From Bugula neritina (taxonomy: Eukaryota; Bryozoa; Gymnolaemata; Cheilostomatida; Bugulidae): a stretch of 64,000 nucleotides of DNA. The notes below the pieces were generated by a model that was given only the letters and a program-made list of their open reading frames with translations, was not told the origin of the DNA and ran no database searches. Made by a program: the position numbers and the translations under genes. Of this stretch, positions 34,619-56,097 are shown piece by piece (within the stretch, counting starts at the first letter, position 1; each line of letters begins with the position of its first letter). The stretch lies in assembly GCA_964035545.1 (NCBI GenBank), contig OZ037773.1, positions 9,215,751 through 9,279,750 of the forward strand, given 5' to 3'.

Positions 34619-34788
34619 CACTATATTTATATTCTTTAGAATATATAGGGTATTACTATTTGTAGTTAATACCTATAGTTTTATGCTACATGTTCTTAAG
34701 GAGTGTTTTTGTATCTGCAAGTTGATGTATTTAAACACATGTAGGTGTTGTTTCACATTGAACCTGTTATTTCTAGACATTGCATTGT

Positions 34789-34990
34789 GTGCTGCATTGT
34801 ATTGTATTGTATTGTATTGTATTGTATTGTATTGTATTGTATTGTATTGTATTGTATTGCATTGCATTGCATTGCAATATATTACATTGTCCTGTATTGT
34901 GTGCGGCATTACATTATAATTATTGTAGTACATTGCATTGTGTGCTGCATTGCATTATAATTATTGTATTACATTGCATTATATTGCATT
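34789..34990. repeat. ATTGT/ATTGC pentamer array downstream of gene F
   Basis: Twelve or more ATTGT units followed by ATTGC units and longer variants. It is the short counterpart of the 1.1-kb satellite at the same place after gene G. Confidence 0.95.
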
Positions 34991-35059
34991 GCATTGTGCT
35001 GTGTGTTGTTTGTGCTGTGGGTGTATCATGTGTTTTGGCTTCTGATAAAATTAATTAAT

Positions 35060-36835
35060 AGCGATTTGTAAGTTTATAATTATTATGAAATTGTTGTATT
35101 GTTTAATAGATGCATAATGTAATATGATACAATATAACATTATGGTAATTATGTTGTAGGTATTTTATTATGATATTATAATTCTTTTTTATGTTGCCCT
35201 CTTTCAGTATGAATTACTGTTGCAATAGATTACTTAGATGGCTTCTTTTGCTGTTTGCTCTCCAACAAGTATAACTTGGTTGAATCCCAAGATTCTCTGC
35301 GCTGCAGCTAGTCTTTGCCTTCAACTTTGATAAATTAAGCAAAAAGCAATCTAAATGTATGTGCAAAGATATCACATTACTATCATCCTACCAGCTAATG
35401 CTTGATGTCACATTATAACTATAATGTAATTATAGCTACCAGCTAATGCCATCAGTCTTGTCTGAAAGATTATATTTGACTCCATATGATATTGCGTAAC
35501 AAAAGTGGTACAAATGGAGTATAAGTCTCAAGTATGCTTTTAATTGACTAACTTTCTAAAACAACGTCAATATATCATAATAGCTCAGAATGTTATGCAG
35601 GATACAATAAGCAACTTGACACTATGTTATTCCAGGATGATCAAAGATTGAAAGTTTTATAGATATCACAGTTGGTGCATGCCAGCATATATGGCCACAG
35701 TTATTATAGGGGTAATACATCAATCATTTCTTTTAGAATAAGTTGTATGGTGGCAATCAGTGATTTAGACTCTGCTAAAGTTGCCAAATTAAATATGTAG
35801 AATTTGGACGGGGTCCTATCAAAATACCTATAATGATAAACTTGTTATATGATCTATAAAATTTAATTCATTAAATACTTCATTTTACCAGGCACTACTT
35901 TGTAAAATGAATATTAATAATATTTTTGGGTCGCAGGTTAAATTATTAATAAAATAAATTGCATAATATTTTTGTTCTCATTACCTTCATTAAAGAAATT
36001 TTTGAAAACAGTTGGGAGAGAATAATAATATGTTTGCAATAAAAGCACTCAATAGTCTTATTTGTTAATAAACGCTGCTTTCAGTAAATGAATATAATAT
36101 AGAAATTAATTATCGATATATGTTAATATTTATTCAGTATAACTAGTATACTGACAGTGAAAATTGCTGTAAATAATGCCGTTGGTATAAGGCTTGGTAT
36201 GAGTATAATATTAAATTTCTAAAAATAAATATGTGCTGTAACTATAATAATGTTTTCTGTAACCCATGAATTTTTATTAAATATTCATTCAATAAACAAA
36301 AATTCAATTCAAATCTTAAGTCAATACTATTTATTTTTAGTCCTTGAAATTTTCTTTTGTTGTGAGACACACAAAATATAAATATGACACTTTATAGCAT
36401 TATTTCTGCAGATGAAGAAGTGGGTAAATCGTTAAGACTTCTGCAAAAAGCTTTTCTATATACTTGCAGTTGGTTCATTTAAAAACGCTATTAGTATTAG
36501 ATTTTTTATTTATAAGCTTATATGTCTTTTTAATATACCTTTAATTTTTAAAGAAAATTTCAATTTTCATTAACTTATTGAGAATGAATTTGAGTTTTCT
36601 CAAGTCCTTGCAAAAAATCAGCAGTTCTGCAAATTTAGTACATCTTGTGTCATTTAATAAGAAATTATTATATTATTTTTGCAATATCAATTTAATTTCA
36701 GTATAATTTTTAAGAAGTGAGTTATATTTTAATACACAAAACATGTGAGATTTGTGGTTTTATTGTCTAGTATGAACTGTGTCTAGCTAAAAGTTTAACT
36801 CTGAAATCAGAATCTTACTTTTTAATGTTTTACAG
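35060..36835. other. Spacer between genes F and G
   Basis: No exon recognised. 35,200-35,800 matches 45,940-46,400 (after gene G), and parts recur at 47,640-48,070, 50,650-51,060 and 52,680-52,780 (shared words such as CCAGGATCATCAA and GCCAGCATATAT). 35,950-36,835 matches the gene F upstream region. Confidence 0.6.
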
Positions 36836-44394
<7,559 letters not shown>

Positions 44395-44570
44395 CACTAT
44401 ATAAGTTATATTCTTTCGAATACCCATAGGGTATTATTAGTTGTTATAGTTAATATATAGTTTTATGCTACATGTTCTTGAGCAATGTTTTTGTATCTGC
44501 AAGTTGATTTATTATAGTTGTTGTTTCACATCAGACTCATTTTTTGTGGACATTGTGTTTTGTGCTGTAT

Positions 44571-45700
44571 TGCATTTTATTTTATTGTCTTGCAATGTAT
44601 TGCAGTGTATTGCAGTGTATTGCAGTGTATTGCAGTGTATTGCAGTGTATTGCATTTTATTTTATTGTCTTGTATTGTATTGCAATGTATTGCAGTGTAT
44701 TGCAGTGTATTGCAATGTATTGCAATGTATTGCAGTGTATTGTATTGTATTGCAATGTATTGCAGTGTATTGCAGTGTATTGCAGTGTATTGCAGTGTAT
44801 TGTATTGTATTGCAATGTATTGCAGTGTATTGCAGTGTATTGCAGTGTATTGCAGTGTATTGCAATGTATTGCAGTGTATTGCAGTGTATTGCAGTGTAT
44901 TGCAATGTATTGCAGTGTATTGCAGTGTATTGCAGTGTATTGCAGTGCGTTGCAGTGTATTGCATTGTATTGCAGTGTATTGCAGTGTATTGCAGTGTAT
45001 TGCAGTGTATTGCAGTGTATTGCAGTGTATATTACAGTGTATTGCAGTGTATTGCAGTGTATTGCAGTGTATTGCAGTGCGTTGCAGTGTATTGCATTGT
45101 ATTGCAGTGTATTGCAGTGTATTGCAGTGTATTGCAGTGTATTGCAGTGTATATTACAGTGTATTGCAGTGTATTGCAGTGTATTGCATTTTATTTTATT
45201 GTCTTGCAATGTATTGCAGTGTATTGCAGTGTATTGCAGTGTATTGCAGTGTATTGCAGTGTATTGCATTTTATTTTATTGTCTTGTATTGTATTGCAAT
45301 GTATTGCAGTGTATTGCAGTGTATTGCAATGTATTGCAATGTATTGCAGTGTATTGTATTGTATTGCAATGTATTGCAGTGTATTGCAGTGTATTGCAGT
45401 GTATTGCAGTGTATTGTATTGTATTGCAATGTATTGCAGTGTATTGCAGTGTATTGCAGTGTATTGCAATGTATTGCAGTGTATTGCAGTGTATTGCAGT
45501 GTATTGCAATGTATTGCAGTGTATTGCAGTGTATTGCAGTGTATTGCAGTGCGTTGCAGTGTATTGCATTGTATTGCAGTGTATTGCAGTGTATTGCAGT
45601 GTATTGCAGTGTATTGCAGTGTATTGCAGTGTATATTACAGTGTATTGCAGTGTATTGTATTGCATTACAGTGTATTGCAGTGTATTGTATTGTGTGCTG
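44571..45700. repeat. TGTATTGCAG satellite with 614-bp higher-order period
   Basis: Ten-base unit TGTATTGCAG with CAATG, TATTG, GCGTTG and TATATTACAG variants. Marker words repeat at a fixed distance: TGCATTTTATTTTATTGTCTTG is at 44,571 and 45,185, and again at 44,651 and 45,265, both 614 bp apart. A shorter duplication of about 132 bp (GCGTTG at 44,947 and 45,079) sits within the first block. Because the unit is 10 nt and has no stop in any frame, long ORFs appear in several frames; none is a gene. Confidence 0.95.
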
Positions 45701-45719
45701 CCTTGCATTAACTCCTATT

Positions 45720-46407
45720 GTTGTGTGTGTGTTGTTTGTGAATGCATGTGTATGTGTTTTGACTTCTGATAAAGGTTATCAACATCGTAAAATTTATAAT
45801 TTTATTACTACAAAATATTAATATGCAATTGTTGTACTGTTTAAAAACATGCATGATGTATTATGATACAATATCACATTATGAGGATAAATTATATTTT
45901 TAATGCAAATTTATAATTTATTTTATGTTGCCATCTCTCAGTCTGAAATATTGGCTACAATAGAATACTTAGATGGCTTTTTTGTTATCCGTCAAGTATA
46001 ACTTGATTGACCTTCAACTTTGATAACTTAAGGCTTAAGCAAAAAGCAATCTAAATGTATGTGCAACGATATCACATTACTATCACCTATAGCTACCGGC
46101 ATATACCGTCACATAGCTTATATAATGTAAGTATATAGCTACCAGCTATAATGCCATCAGTCTTATCTGAAAGATTTTATTCAGCTCTGCGATATTGCAT
46201 AGCAAAAGTGGTACATTGAGTATTATAAGTCTCAAGTCTATGCCTTCAGCTAAAAAACTTTCTAAAACGACTAATATATCGTAATATAGCTCAGAATGTC
46301 ATCATGGCTACCATAAGCAACAAGCCTCTATGTTATTCCAGGATCATCAAATATTGAATTCATGTTTTATAGATATCAAAGTCAGTGTAGACCAGAATAT
46401 GTATATG
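45720..46407. other. Spacer after the satellite
   Basis: Matches the region downstream of gene F (35,000-35,720). No exon seen. Confidence 0.6.
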
Positions 46408-46969
46408 GCTATTTGATGCCCTTTGTAAACGTCATGAATTAGTGAAGTGGACAGCATAAAAAAATGATAATTGAGAAGGCCAAGGCTATATAATTATTAC
46501 CATATAAGTACGCTGTCTAATCCCCAAAGTAATAACTAAATAACGATGTTTACAAGGAGTTATTACTCCTATTCTGAAAACAGCCTATTAAGTTATCATG
46601 CACAGCACAAAAATCTTTACGAGTGGCTTTTACAATGCAATGCAACTCGGAGAAATTGCAACCCGGCCAAATTGAAATTTTGACCAAAAATCGCGAAGGT
46701 ATAAAGGCAACTTAATTGGTTGAAATTTCTCCGAGTTGCATTGCATTGTAAAAGCCACTCGTAAAAATGTTTGTACTGTAATAACTTAATCAGCCAATTT
46801 CAGAATATGAGTAATAACTCTTTGTAAACATCGTTATTTAGTTATTACTTTGGCAATTAGACAACGTATACTTATACGGTTATAATTATATAGCCCACGC
46901 CTTCTCAATTATCGTTTTTATGCTGTCCACTTCACTAATTCACAACGTTTACAAAGGGCATCAAATAGC
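46408..46969. mobile_element. Large fold-back element
   Basis: Arms 46,408-46,663 and 46,718-46,969 are reverse complements over about 250 bp with few mismatches, around a 54-bp loop. Outer ends read GCTATTTGATGCCC... and ...GGGCATCAAATAGC; inner ends contain GAGTGGCTTTTACAATGC and its complement. No coding sequence. It could be a fold-back or long-TIR MITE. A target-site duplication is not evident. Confidence 0.8.
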
Positions 46970-48756
46970 TATTATGTGAGTCAAATTTCAATTTCAGAAA
47001 GTGAGCAACCGCATCAATATGATTTCAACGAGTTTCAGCTTGACTATAAAGGGGTACCCGGACAAGCATTATTAACTTAAACTCGGTAGGCCTACTTTTT
47101 TCAGCAGAGGTATAAACGCAACTTAAATAATAATTTACTCTCCTTAATATTTGTTCTGTGTCAGAACTACAAATATAAGCTAATTGAATGAGTTGAGCAC
47201 AAGCAGCTGTTTTAAATTGACAGCATTCATTATTAATGTAGGTTAAAAAGAAAATAAATGTTACTAGTTGATGCATGCTTTGTTTAACTAAAATATTAAT
47301 TAAATGTATTTGTAAAATACCTTTTGCTGCAACTATAATATAGAACGAAAAACGACATTCTACATTATAGAATTATTGTATACATAAGTGAGAAATGGGA
47401 CTGGTCATAATATTATGATAGTTCTCACTAAACTAACATTCCTCTAATATTGCTATCTATTATGGTATAAAGTGATTTTTATAAAATAGGATATCTCCAG
47501 GTATAAGATAACATCCATTTATCATCCAATTGATATATAACAAAGTAGAATAATTAGTATAATATTATAGACAGTTTCTCGTCAATCGAAATGTCATTTT
47601 GGTTTTATATATATGAGCTTTAACAAATACACATTTACATGTAAGCTATCAAATTACCATCACTCCAGCTATATAGCTGTCAGCTAATCTTCATCGCATA
47701 GCTCTGATTCTATAGTTACCATGGCTATAATGCTTAAGATGTTTTGTATAAAAGATATTTGACTCCATGATATTATGTAACATATTCACTTTGACTGGCG
47801 CCTAAATAAATCTTTCACTTGACCAACTTTTTAAACTGACTACATAATATGTTATAATAACTTTGAGTTTGGGTGCCTCTAAGAAACATGAGGAGTGCAA
47901 TACTATATGTAAAGTTTTTCTAGGATCATCAAGGGTTGAAAGTTCAATAAATTATATAGTTATCAAAGTTTATAATGTATGCCAGCATATATTAAGCTAT
48001 CAACCTAATATACTATTATAAGGGTTATAATACATCAATCATTTCTACTATAGGATTCAGTTATATGATGGCTGCACTGGGTGATTAATGACACATAAAA
48101 AGACCAGCTATACGAGCCATGTATTTAGTTCAGACTGTAGAGTATAGAGTAACCAAGCAGAAGGATTGAGGAATTTATGTCAAATTAGGTGTTGTTTGCT
48201 TTCTGATATAAGCATTGTGTACCATGCATATTCTTTGAAGTTGTTGGGGAACAGCTTTTCAATTGTTTCTATTTACCCCATTGATGTTACAGTGTAAATT
48301 TTAACAAATATATATAATTAACAATTGAAGCACAAACATATAACAGTCGGTTTCTCTAATATATTTTTTGATAAATACTTGTAGATAAGGTTTTGTTTTT
48401 CTGGCAGAACACCTAATCAATGCAAACACAAAAAGTGTAAATAAAGTATGAGATTTACTTCTTATGATATAATCTCAATATTGTAATATATGTAACTATT
48501 ATATACAAGTAAAGATATTATACTGATAGACTTGCAAAACGCAGCAAATTAGGATATTTCATTTAACTTGCAATTATATGGATATATAATAGGCATCAAA
48601 ATGAACTGGTAGCAAAATATTCATTAAAGAAGTATCATAATATAGATGAAACTAACTTGAGTTAAATATTTATTTCAGAAAATTTTATCAAATATTATTT
48701 AAGTAAGATAAGAGTAATATATATGAGAAAGATGAGCTTAGTCAGCTTTGGACATG
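46970..48756. repeat. Flank of gene E, repeated locally
   Basis: 47,190-48,756 matches about 50,250-51,760 (offset near 3.06 kb), and 47,905-48,600 matches 52,680-53,940 interrupted by an insert. Contains no exon I can support; the minus-strand frame at 47,025-47,276 is not backed by splice sites or homology. Confidence 0.65.
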
Positions 48757-49624
48757 TTAACCATCAGTGCAGTTTGGAGGGCAATTACCGCGTCTTCCAC
48801 CACCTCCACCACGTTGCCTGAGAGATCTCTTTTGAATGAGGAGATCTTTTAACTTAAATCTGTTTGTCTGGGATTCAGCCACTAAAATATATATATTTGA
48901 TCTACACTGCAGTAATGCATGGTTAACGTTTTAACAATAATTAGGGATGGATAATAGAATTAATTTCTGCCTTTTGAATTATCAATCTTATAGTTATTTA
49001 AAATTCAACTTCAAAATGATACTTTTTAATGATTATATTGGTGTAAGTGACCATTTTTGAGTTTAATATAACTTTATTTATTTATCTTTATGAACCTAAA
49101 AGCCGAAGTTATATTTCTTTTACTCATTAAAACTATACTATAAGTACCACGAAAGCAATTTAATTCTAAAAATAAAAAAACTTGAACTGAATATAACTGT
49201 ATGCTAGCTGTATGCATTTTAAAATAACAAAAATAAGCCTATATATGAAGAAACTACAAAATATTTGGCCAAGGAGACAAAATAAAACAGGTATATATAC
49301 AGAAAAAAAATATATACAATCAGTCTTAAGTAGTTTTATCTAATAATTATATTAACATTATAAGAACATGGCTCTTAAATTAGTGCTGTTGGAAACAAAC
49401 CGAATAAAGCCAGTTTGATTTAAATGTCTATGTATACTAACATAATTATATGATGATTGTTTATAGACAGTTTTAACATGAATGTTATTTAAATGTTAAC
49501 ATGCAATTCACAGGCTTACACTCACATAATTAGTAAACATGCAATACACCTCAGCTAGAACTACACACCTGTGAGACAGAGAACCAAGAGAATAACCAGC
49601 AGGAAGTGAGTGAGAAACTTCATA
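48757..49624 (-). CDS. Peptide gene E: secreted Gly-rich, Cys-containing peptide precursor
   Basis: Minus-strand gene. Signal exon 49,624-49,570 (MKFLTHFLLVILLVLCLT) ends at a phase-1 donor G|GTGTGT; exon 2, 48,881-48,757, follows ATTTTAG and ends TAA. The precursor is 59 residues: signal about 1-18, propeptide VAESQTNRFKLKDLLIQ, K36R37, then a 22-residue mature region starting SLRQRGGGGGRRG and ending CPPNCTDG. The two cysteines are spaced C-x3-C, and a second Arg-Arg splits the mature part. Signal, phase-1 intron and KRSL junction are shared with gene D. A TTTTAT and CCAAT-type motif (reverse of CCAATCAG, 49,735) lie upstream. A broken copy is at 51,797-51,862. Basic, Gly-rich character would suit an antimicrobial or signalling peptide; not proven. 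Confidence 0.78.
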
Positions 49625-49639
49625 GTAACTACAGGTTAT

Positions 49640-51796
49640 GATCTTATTTCAGCAATATAAAACGACCTAGATGTTAGTATAACAGTGTGACGAATGCTGT
49701 ATTTCTGACGCTACATCAGGATCTGTTAAAGTAGCCAATCAGCTAACCTTTAGGTTATAATAAGATGGAGTCGTCGGTTACTTATGTACCCAGTGAAGCA
49801 GAACTCAATAACACGTGATAGATGACTTATAGGACTTTGTTATTCCAGGCTTCCATGCAGAGTTGAAAGAATGTCTGCATATATTTTACTTATTGAAAGC
49901 TATTACTTTATTGAACATGATAGCTTGTATTCTATAATGTATATTCATTCTTCAAAAGCTTTATTGCAGGTTTTCAAGTTGTTCTATATCAAAGTTATAG
50001 TGTATGCCAGCATCATTCATTACCACTAACCCACGCAGTGCTATCCTAAGGGTAATGCAGTACATCAATCATTTATATCCAGACTAATAAGGATTTGATG
50101 ATTATATAGATTAGTATTTTTGAATAAATTAGTATAGTTGGGGGACTTGATATTTAACAGAGTCAATACTAATTTATTGCTATCTTCATAATTTTTCCTG
50201 ATTCAAAGTGCATGGAGATCAACTATATAACTAACTATATATATTAACACAGGGTTGAGCACAAGCAGCAGGTTCAAATTGACAGCATTTATAATTAATG
50301 TAGTTTTATAAGAAGAAAATTAAAATGTTGCTTTATGGTGCTAAAATAGTATTTAGATGTGTTTATAAAATATCTATCCAACTATAGAATGAGAAAAAAC
50401 ATTCTTGTATAGTATTATAGAATTATTGTATACATAAGTGAGTACTGTGACTGGTCATAATATTATAATAGTTCTCACCAAACTAACATTTCTCACATAT
50501 ATAAAGTGATTTTTATAAAATATGATATTCCCATACAGGTATAAGATATAATATCTATAATTTATCATCTATAATTGAATATAACAACTTAGAATAATTA
50601 GTAATATTAGACAGCCTCTCATCAATTTAAATGTCATTTTGGTTCCATGCTACATGTAAGCTATCAAATTATAACCATCACTCTAGCTACATATAGCTGT
50701 CAGCTAATCATCATCACATAACTCTGATTCTATAAGTTACCATGGCAATGCTTAAGATGTTTTGTATAAAAGATATTTGACTCCAAGATATTATGTAACA
50801 TATTCACTTTGACTGGCGCCTAAAGAAATCTTTCACTTGACCAACTTTCTAAACTGACTATATAATATTTCGTAATAGCTTTGAGTTTGGGTGCATGCCT
50901 CTAAGAAACATGAGGAGTGCAACACTATATGTTAAGTTTTTCCAGGATCATCAAGGATTGAAAGACCCATATAATATAGTTATCAAAGTTAATGCCAGTA
51001 TAATATTATAGTTCCATTAATCTAATGCTATAATTATAGGAGTAATATACATCAATCATTTCTACTAGGATTTTAAATTTTATGATGGCACTGGGTGATT
51101 AATAACACATAAGTAAGACCTGCTATAAGCGTCATGTATTTAGTTCAGACTGTAGAGTATTGAGTAACCAATTAGCAGAACTTATTTATGTCAATTGTTA
51201 TAGATGTTATTTGCCTTCTGATGTAAGCATAGTGTACAATATTCTTCAAAGTTATTGGGAGGACAACTTTCCGATTGCTTTCATTTACAGTTTTACACCA
51301 TTGATGTTACAGTGTCAATTTCACCAAACATAATTTACCTTCATGGCAACACAAAAATACAATCTGTTTTTCTAATATATTTTTTAATAAATGCTTTTAT
51401 AGATGAGATTTTGTTTTAACAGCCCACCATCAAATCAAACACAACAGGTGTACAGAATAAGTATGAGATTTACTTCTTATAATAGTCGCAATCTTGTTAT
51501 ATATGTAATTATCATATAACTATAAAGATATTATACTGCATGATAGACTAGCAAAATATAGCAAATGGGATATATTTCTTTCAACTCAATGCTATATGGA
51601 TATAATATATATATTAAAATCAAATGGTATAGCAAAATATTCTGTAAAAAAAGTTCATACATATGAAACTAAATGAAGCTATCAATTAATTTTTTTTTAA
51701 ACATTTTTTCAAACATTATTAGGTAAGATAAAAGCAACATGAGCAAGAAAAGCTTATTGATTGTAAATGTGGGCAATTATCTCTTCCTCCACCATG
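49640..51796. repeat. Duplicated flank of gene E
   Basis: 50,250-51,760 is a direct, diverged copy of 47,190-48,756. No intact gene. Poly-AT indels account for most length differences. Confidence 0.65.
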
Positions 51797-51862
51797 TTAT
51801 CTGGGAGATATCTTTTGAATGAGGAGATCTTTGAACTCAGATCTGTTGGTCTGAGACTCGGC
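51797..51862 (-). pseudogene. Pseudogene copy of gene E exon 2
   Basis: Reads AESQTNRSEFKDLLIQK like gene E, but the dibasic Lys-Arg has become Lys-Ile (AAGATA), and a TAA follows three codons later where gene E has CAA. The acceptor abuts the codon GCC, so the splice phase no longer matches either. Homology to the Gly-rich part continues to about 51,750 with frame damage. No signal exon is seen upstream on the minus strand, where a pyrimidine-rich tract (51,880-52,060) and an AT array follow. Confidence 0.8.
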
Positions 51863-52189
51863 CTGAGGTGGGCTAGCACTCACTAATACACCTTAACACA
51901 TTCTATTCTATTCAGACATATATTCTCTTCTTTCCCCAATTTTCAATCACCCAATTCACTCATCCTTCTCACAATCTCTTTCATACACATTCTGTTTTAT
52001 ATCCCCAACACTTACACAAGCCACACCCACATTATATGCACAGTATATTGATGCAAATATCACAGAGTTGTGCACTCGCTATACACACAAGAGTAAAAGA
52101 AGACAACTACAACTAACTTGCAAATTGGGATACAACAATATGTCATAATAGCTTTGAATTTGGGTGCTTCGAAGATACTTGAGGAGTGC

Positions 52190-52336
<147 letters not shown>

Positions 52337-52679
52337 TATAATATACAATGCACAAGGTTCAATTACAGTTTATGCAACACACAGCAGTGCTGTTATAACA
52401 TATAACACTGTGTTTCAATGATTGCGAATTATGCAATGAATGATTATTTTTGGCTTGTGGTTTAATGCAATGACAGAAACATAATGATTAACTGTTTTAT
52501 TATGTAAGCTAAACTATTCATATATTATAGGTGCTGTACAATCATACATTATTATGAAACAATATATATAATATATGAAGGAATGTTACTTTCTGTTGCA
52601 GCATCCTGTTGTTACAAATAAGTAGTAAAACAACAATAACAACAAGTTGTGCAAGTGGATGATTGTAACACAGGCACTA

Positions 52680-53940
52680 CAAACACTATATTAAGTTTTT
52701 CCAGGATCATCTTAAGAATTGAAAGTTCAATAAATTATACAATTATCAAAGCTAATGTATGCGCCAGCATATATTAAGCCATTCCCCCTGTTTGTACGCT
52801 GTAACAGCACAAACAAAATGGCGCTGACAAAAAGTACAACGCATGGCGTTGAGCCGTGACAAATCATAATAAGGCTAACTCTTGTCTGCGGTGACTTGTA
52901 CACCTTTGGATATTATTCACAAATTATTTGCAACATTCTTTTCAAAAGACGTTATATAAATGCTATTGACTAAATAAAAGCAAATAAAAAAAACAATCGC
53001 TTTTTTGAATATGTGTATCCTTGTAATAAATGTGCAAACTAATTTGAATATTAAATATTTTAGCCGTCCAAATAATTTTTAAGTTTCTGATTTTTGTGCT
53101 TTTGTGATTAGGGAAAGCTAGATTTTTAAACTGAGTTTAATTTAAACAACCAGGATAAAGATTTTTTAATCCTTTAAAACTTTTGAATTGGTTAAATTAA
53201 ATCAACAATAAGCTATTAAAATAAACTAGTGATAATGTTCTTTAAATTTTAGTACCCAATGAAAGCCTGCCGTGATTTTTTGAATCAAGCACTGCTTGAT
53301 CAACACCGCAGCGTATACAGGGTAAGATTCAGCCCGGATGTTACCAAAGGTGGTGGACATTTGCCATTACGGTGTACGGTATGGCAATGTGTGAACAAGG
53401 AGATTAACTTATTATATGAGTTTTACCCCAATCAGTTCTACTAGGATTCAGTTTTATGATGGCACCCGGTGATTATTAGCATGTAAATAAGACTTAATAT
53501 ATACACGGCATGTATAATTTAGTTCAGACTGTATAGAGCCTAAAGTAACCAAATCAGAATGATTGAAGAATTTGGGTCAAAGTTGTTGTTTTCCTTTTGA
53601 TATAAGCATAGTGTGCAATATTCTTTGAAGTTGTTGAGAGGACAGCTTTTCTATTTTTCTATTTACACCATTGATGTTACAGCGTCAATTTTTACAAATA
53701 TAATTAACAATTGAAGCGCAAACATACAATTAATTTTTCTAATATATTTTTCTAATAAATGCTCATAGAATAGATTTTATCCTAATCCAACACAACATTG
53801 CGTCAAACACAAATAAAGTAGATTTGCCTCTTGATAATAGTCACAATCTCGTAATATATATACACTGAAGATGTTATATATTGATAGGCTTGCAAAATGC
53901 AAGGTGTTTCATTCAACTCAACGCTATATGGATATAAAGT
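52680..53940. repeat. Third partial copy of the gene E flank, split by an insert
   Basis: 52,680-52,785 matches 47,905-48,005 and 53,432-53,940 matches 48,045-48,600. The foreign 650 bp between them (about 52,786-53,431) has no match elsewhere in the window. It is less AT-rich at both ends and contains a 61-codon frame (53,259-53,444; MKACRDFLNQALLDQHRS...) after a possible acceptor ATTTTAG. I do not recognise this frame; it may be an exon fragment carried by an insertion. Confidence 0.6.
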
Positions 53941-56097
53941 ACCCAATCAGTTAACCTAAAAGTTACACTAACAGTGAAGCATAGTTCATTAGTGCTATTT
54001 CTCAAACTCAGGTCATGCATGTACCCAAACAGTTGAAAAGGCATAAACTCTAATATTATGATGGGCATACTCATGCAAAAGGTTAAAGGGCATATATATA
54101 TCACATTGTGTACGCTCAAAAATATCTAATAAACCAATTATATTCTATGTACCAAAAAGCCACTTCACAAAAATATATTGACTTAGACAGAACCCAAAAC
54201 TATATTAGCACAGTCACAAACTGCGTGGAGCTCACATATTTTGTTCAAGTAGCAATGGGAGTTGTGTTTCCTATGGAAAATAATACACAGTTTAGAAAAT
54301 GATTTGTTTGTAGTAATAAAATGTTTGTATTCTAGTTATTACAAAAGTGGTTCTACCAAAAGTTAAAATTCAGAATGCAGCTGCTGTAAACTGTAATTTT
54401 ATAACATGAGGTAAGAAATGCGTTGAATTTATGTAAACTTCAGTTTGTTAAAGACACTTTATTATCTGAGATGACTGCCCATACATATATTATTGTGTAG
54501 CCTCTATTAATGTGAAGAATAATATTCTACATATATGATGAATTATACAGTCAACTACATATATTAATATACAGAACTACCTTTTATAGATATAAAATAC
54601 AATGGGGTATAATTAGGTGTAAAAATTCTTGAGCAATTGGTATACAGGTGTCATCCCAAACAGATGATATTTATTTAATTTGGTACAATATATATTTCAT
54701 GTTCATTTATTTGAATATTTTTTAAATATATGTATATATAAATAAACTTAGATCAATTATTTGTTATTTAGCACATAAATAAAGTCCTTTGATCCGCATT
54801 AACTTTTACTTTTTGTTGTTTGAAAAGATATTTGGTTAATAAGTATTCATTGAAGATAGTGTCTATTGTAACTGTATTATAGTTTTTTGTCCCAAGCACA
54901 CAAATCCGTGAAAAATCGGACTATTATTCTAGATAATTCAATTTAGCTATTATAACTATTAGCAGTTATATAGGTATATATAGGTATATTACTATATATG
55001 GTACCAAAATACAAAACAGCATCTAACGGGGAGGTGTTTAAGTAGAATTAAACCGATTTGCAAACTCATTCTAAAAGACTATAATTATTTGAAACTTGAG
55101 CATTTCAAAGTTTTACTTTGTCTTGATAGTAGGAAGTGTTATAAGCCTGGGACTTTGACTTTGTTGAATGAACAAGCTAGATTTTCAATCCTTTAATTTT
55201 GTAATAATTATCCAAAATTATTACCTAAACAGCAACAGAAGTGCTTATTAGTTTCAGTACTAAAGCATTATAGTATTTCATCTCAAAGGCACACACTATT
55301 ATTATCTTTCTTCTTTCTCCAAGACAAAAGACCTTTCATAAGAACAGCTGAGCTCTATCCTTTGACATGCAGTATTACGTAACTTCTGTAGTAATCATTT
55401 CATTTCTTTTCAAATTTCAAGCAGAGCATGTTGGGTTAACTGAGTTCTTAGTTCCAAGTCTCTGTAAGTTATAGTCGGAGGAGCACCATTCATTTTAATG
55501 TGAATACGGCAAGTTCCAGGATATTTCTAAGACAGTAACAGTTGAGTCTCATTTATTTTCTCTACAATTGCGAAACATATTTGATATAAGAGTAGTTTAA
55601 ATTATAACTAAAAGTAAAACTCGTTCGTTATTACTATTAGTACCACTTTGTTACGGCTGCCTATTATTGCTACTATGTTTTAGCTTTAAGTTTAAGTAAA
55701 TTGGATTTGTATATACCCAAAAGGTTGTAGTATAAGCATATTATACTAATAATACTATATTCATATTATTGCTATATATTTTTATACAAAGCTGGCAACC
55801 CAAGACTAAGAGTAATTGCTTGTTATTTACTAATTTAGCACATAAATAAGTTCCTTTGATCTGCATTAACTTAGTAATTTTGCATTTACTATACTAATTG
55901 CGACGTTAATACATTTATAGAGCCACAAGCACGGCTACTGTTAGATATAAAATTGAAGTATGGTATTTAAGATTTCACCAATAAAATAAATCATTATTTT
56001 TCAAATATTATTTATTTCAAGCTGTCTGACTGCGTATGAAGCAACTAGCAACTCAAGTATGCCATAACGCTGAATCAGTTATATTTTTGTTGAAGAA
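53940..56097. other. Spacer upstream of the RING gene
   Basis: AT-rich, no exon recognised on either strand. The frames at 53,913-54,119 (minus) and 54,108-54,302 (plus) lack support. Confidence 0.5.

Noticed and set aside
44465-45821. ORFs of 390-430 codons rich in Cys, Val, Leu, Gln, Tyr on the plus strand and Asn/Thr/His on the minus strand
   Set aside because: They are translations of the 10-bp TGTATTGCAG satellite, which has no stop in any of several frames; open frames overlap in all three phases.
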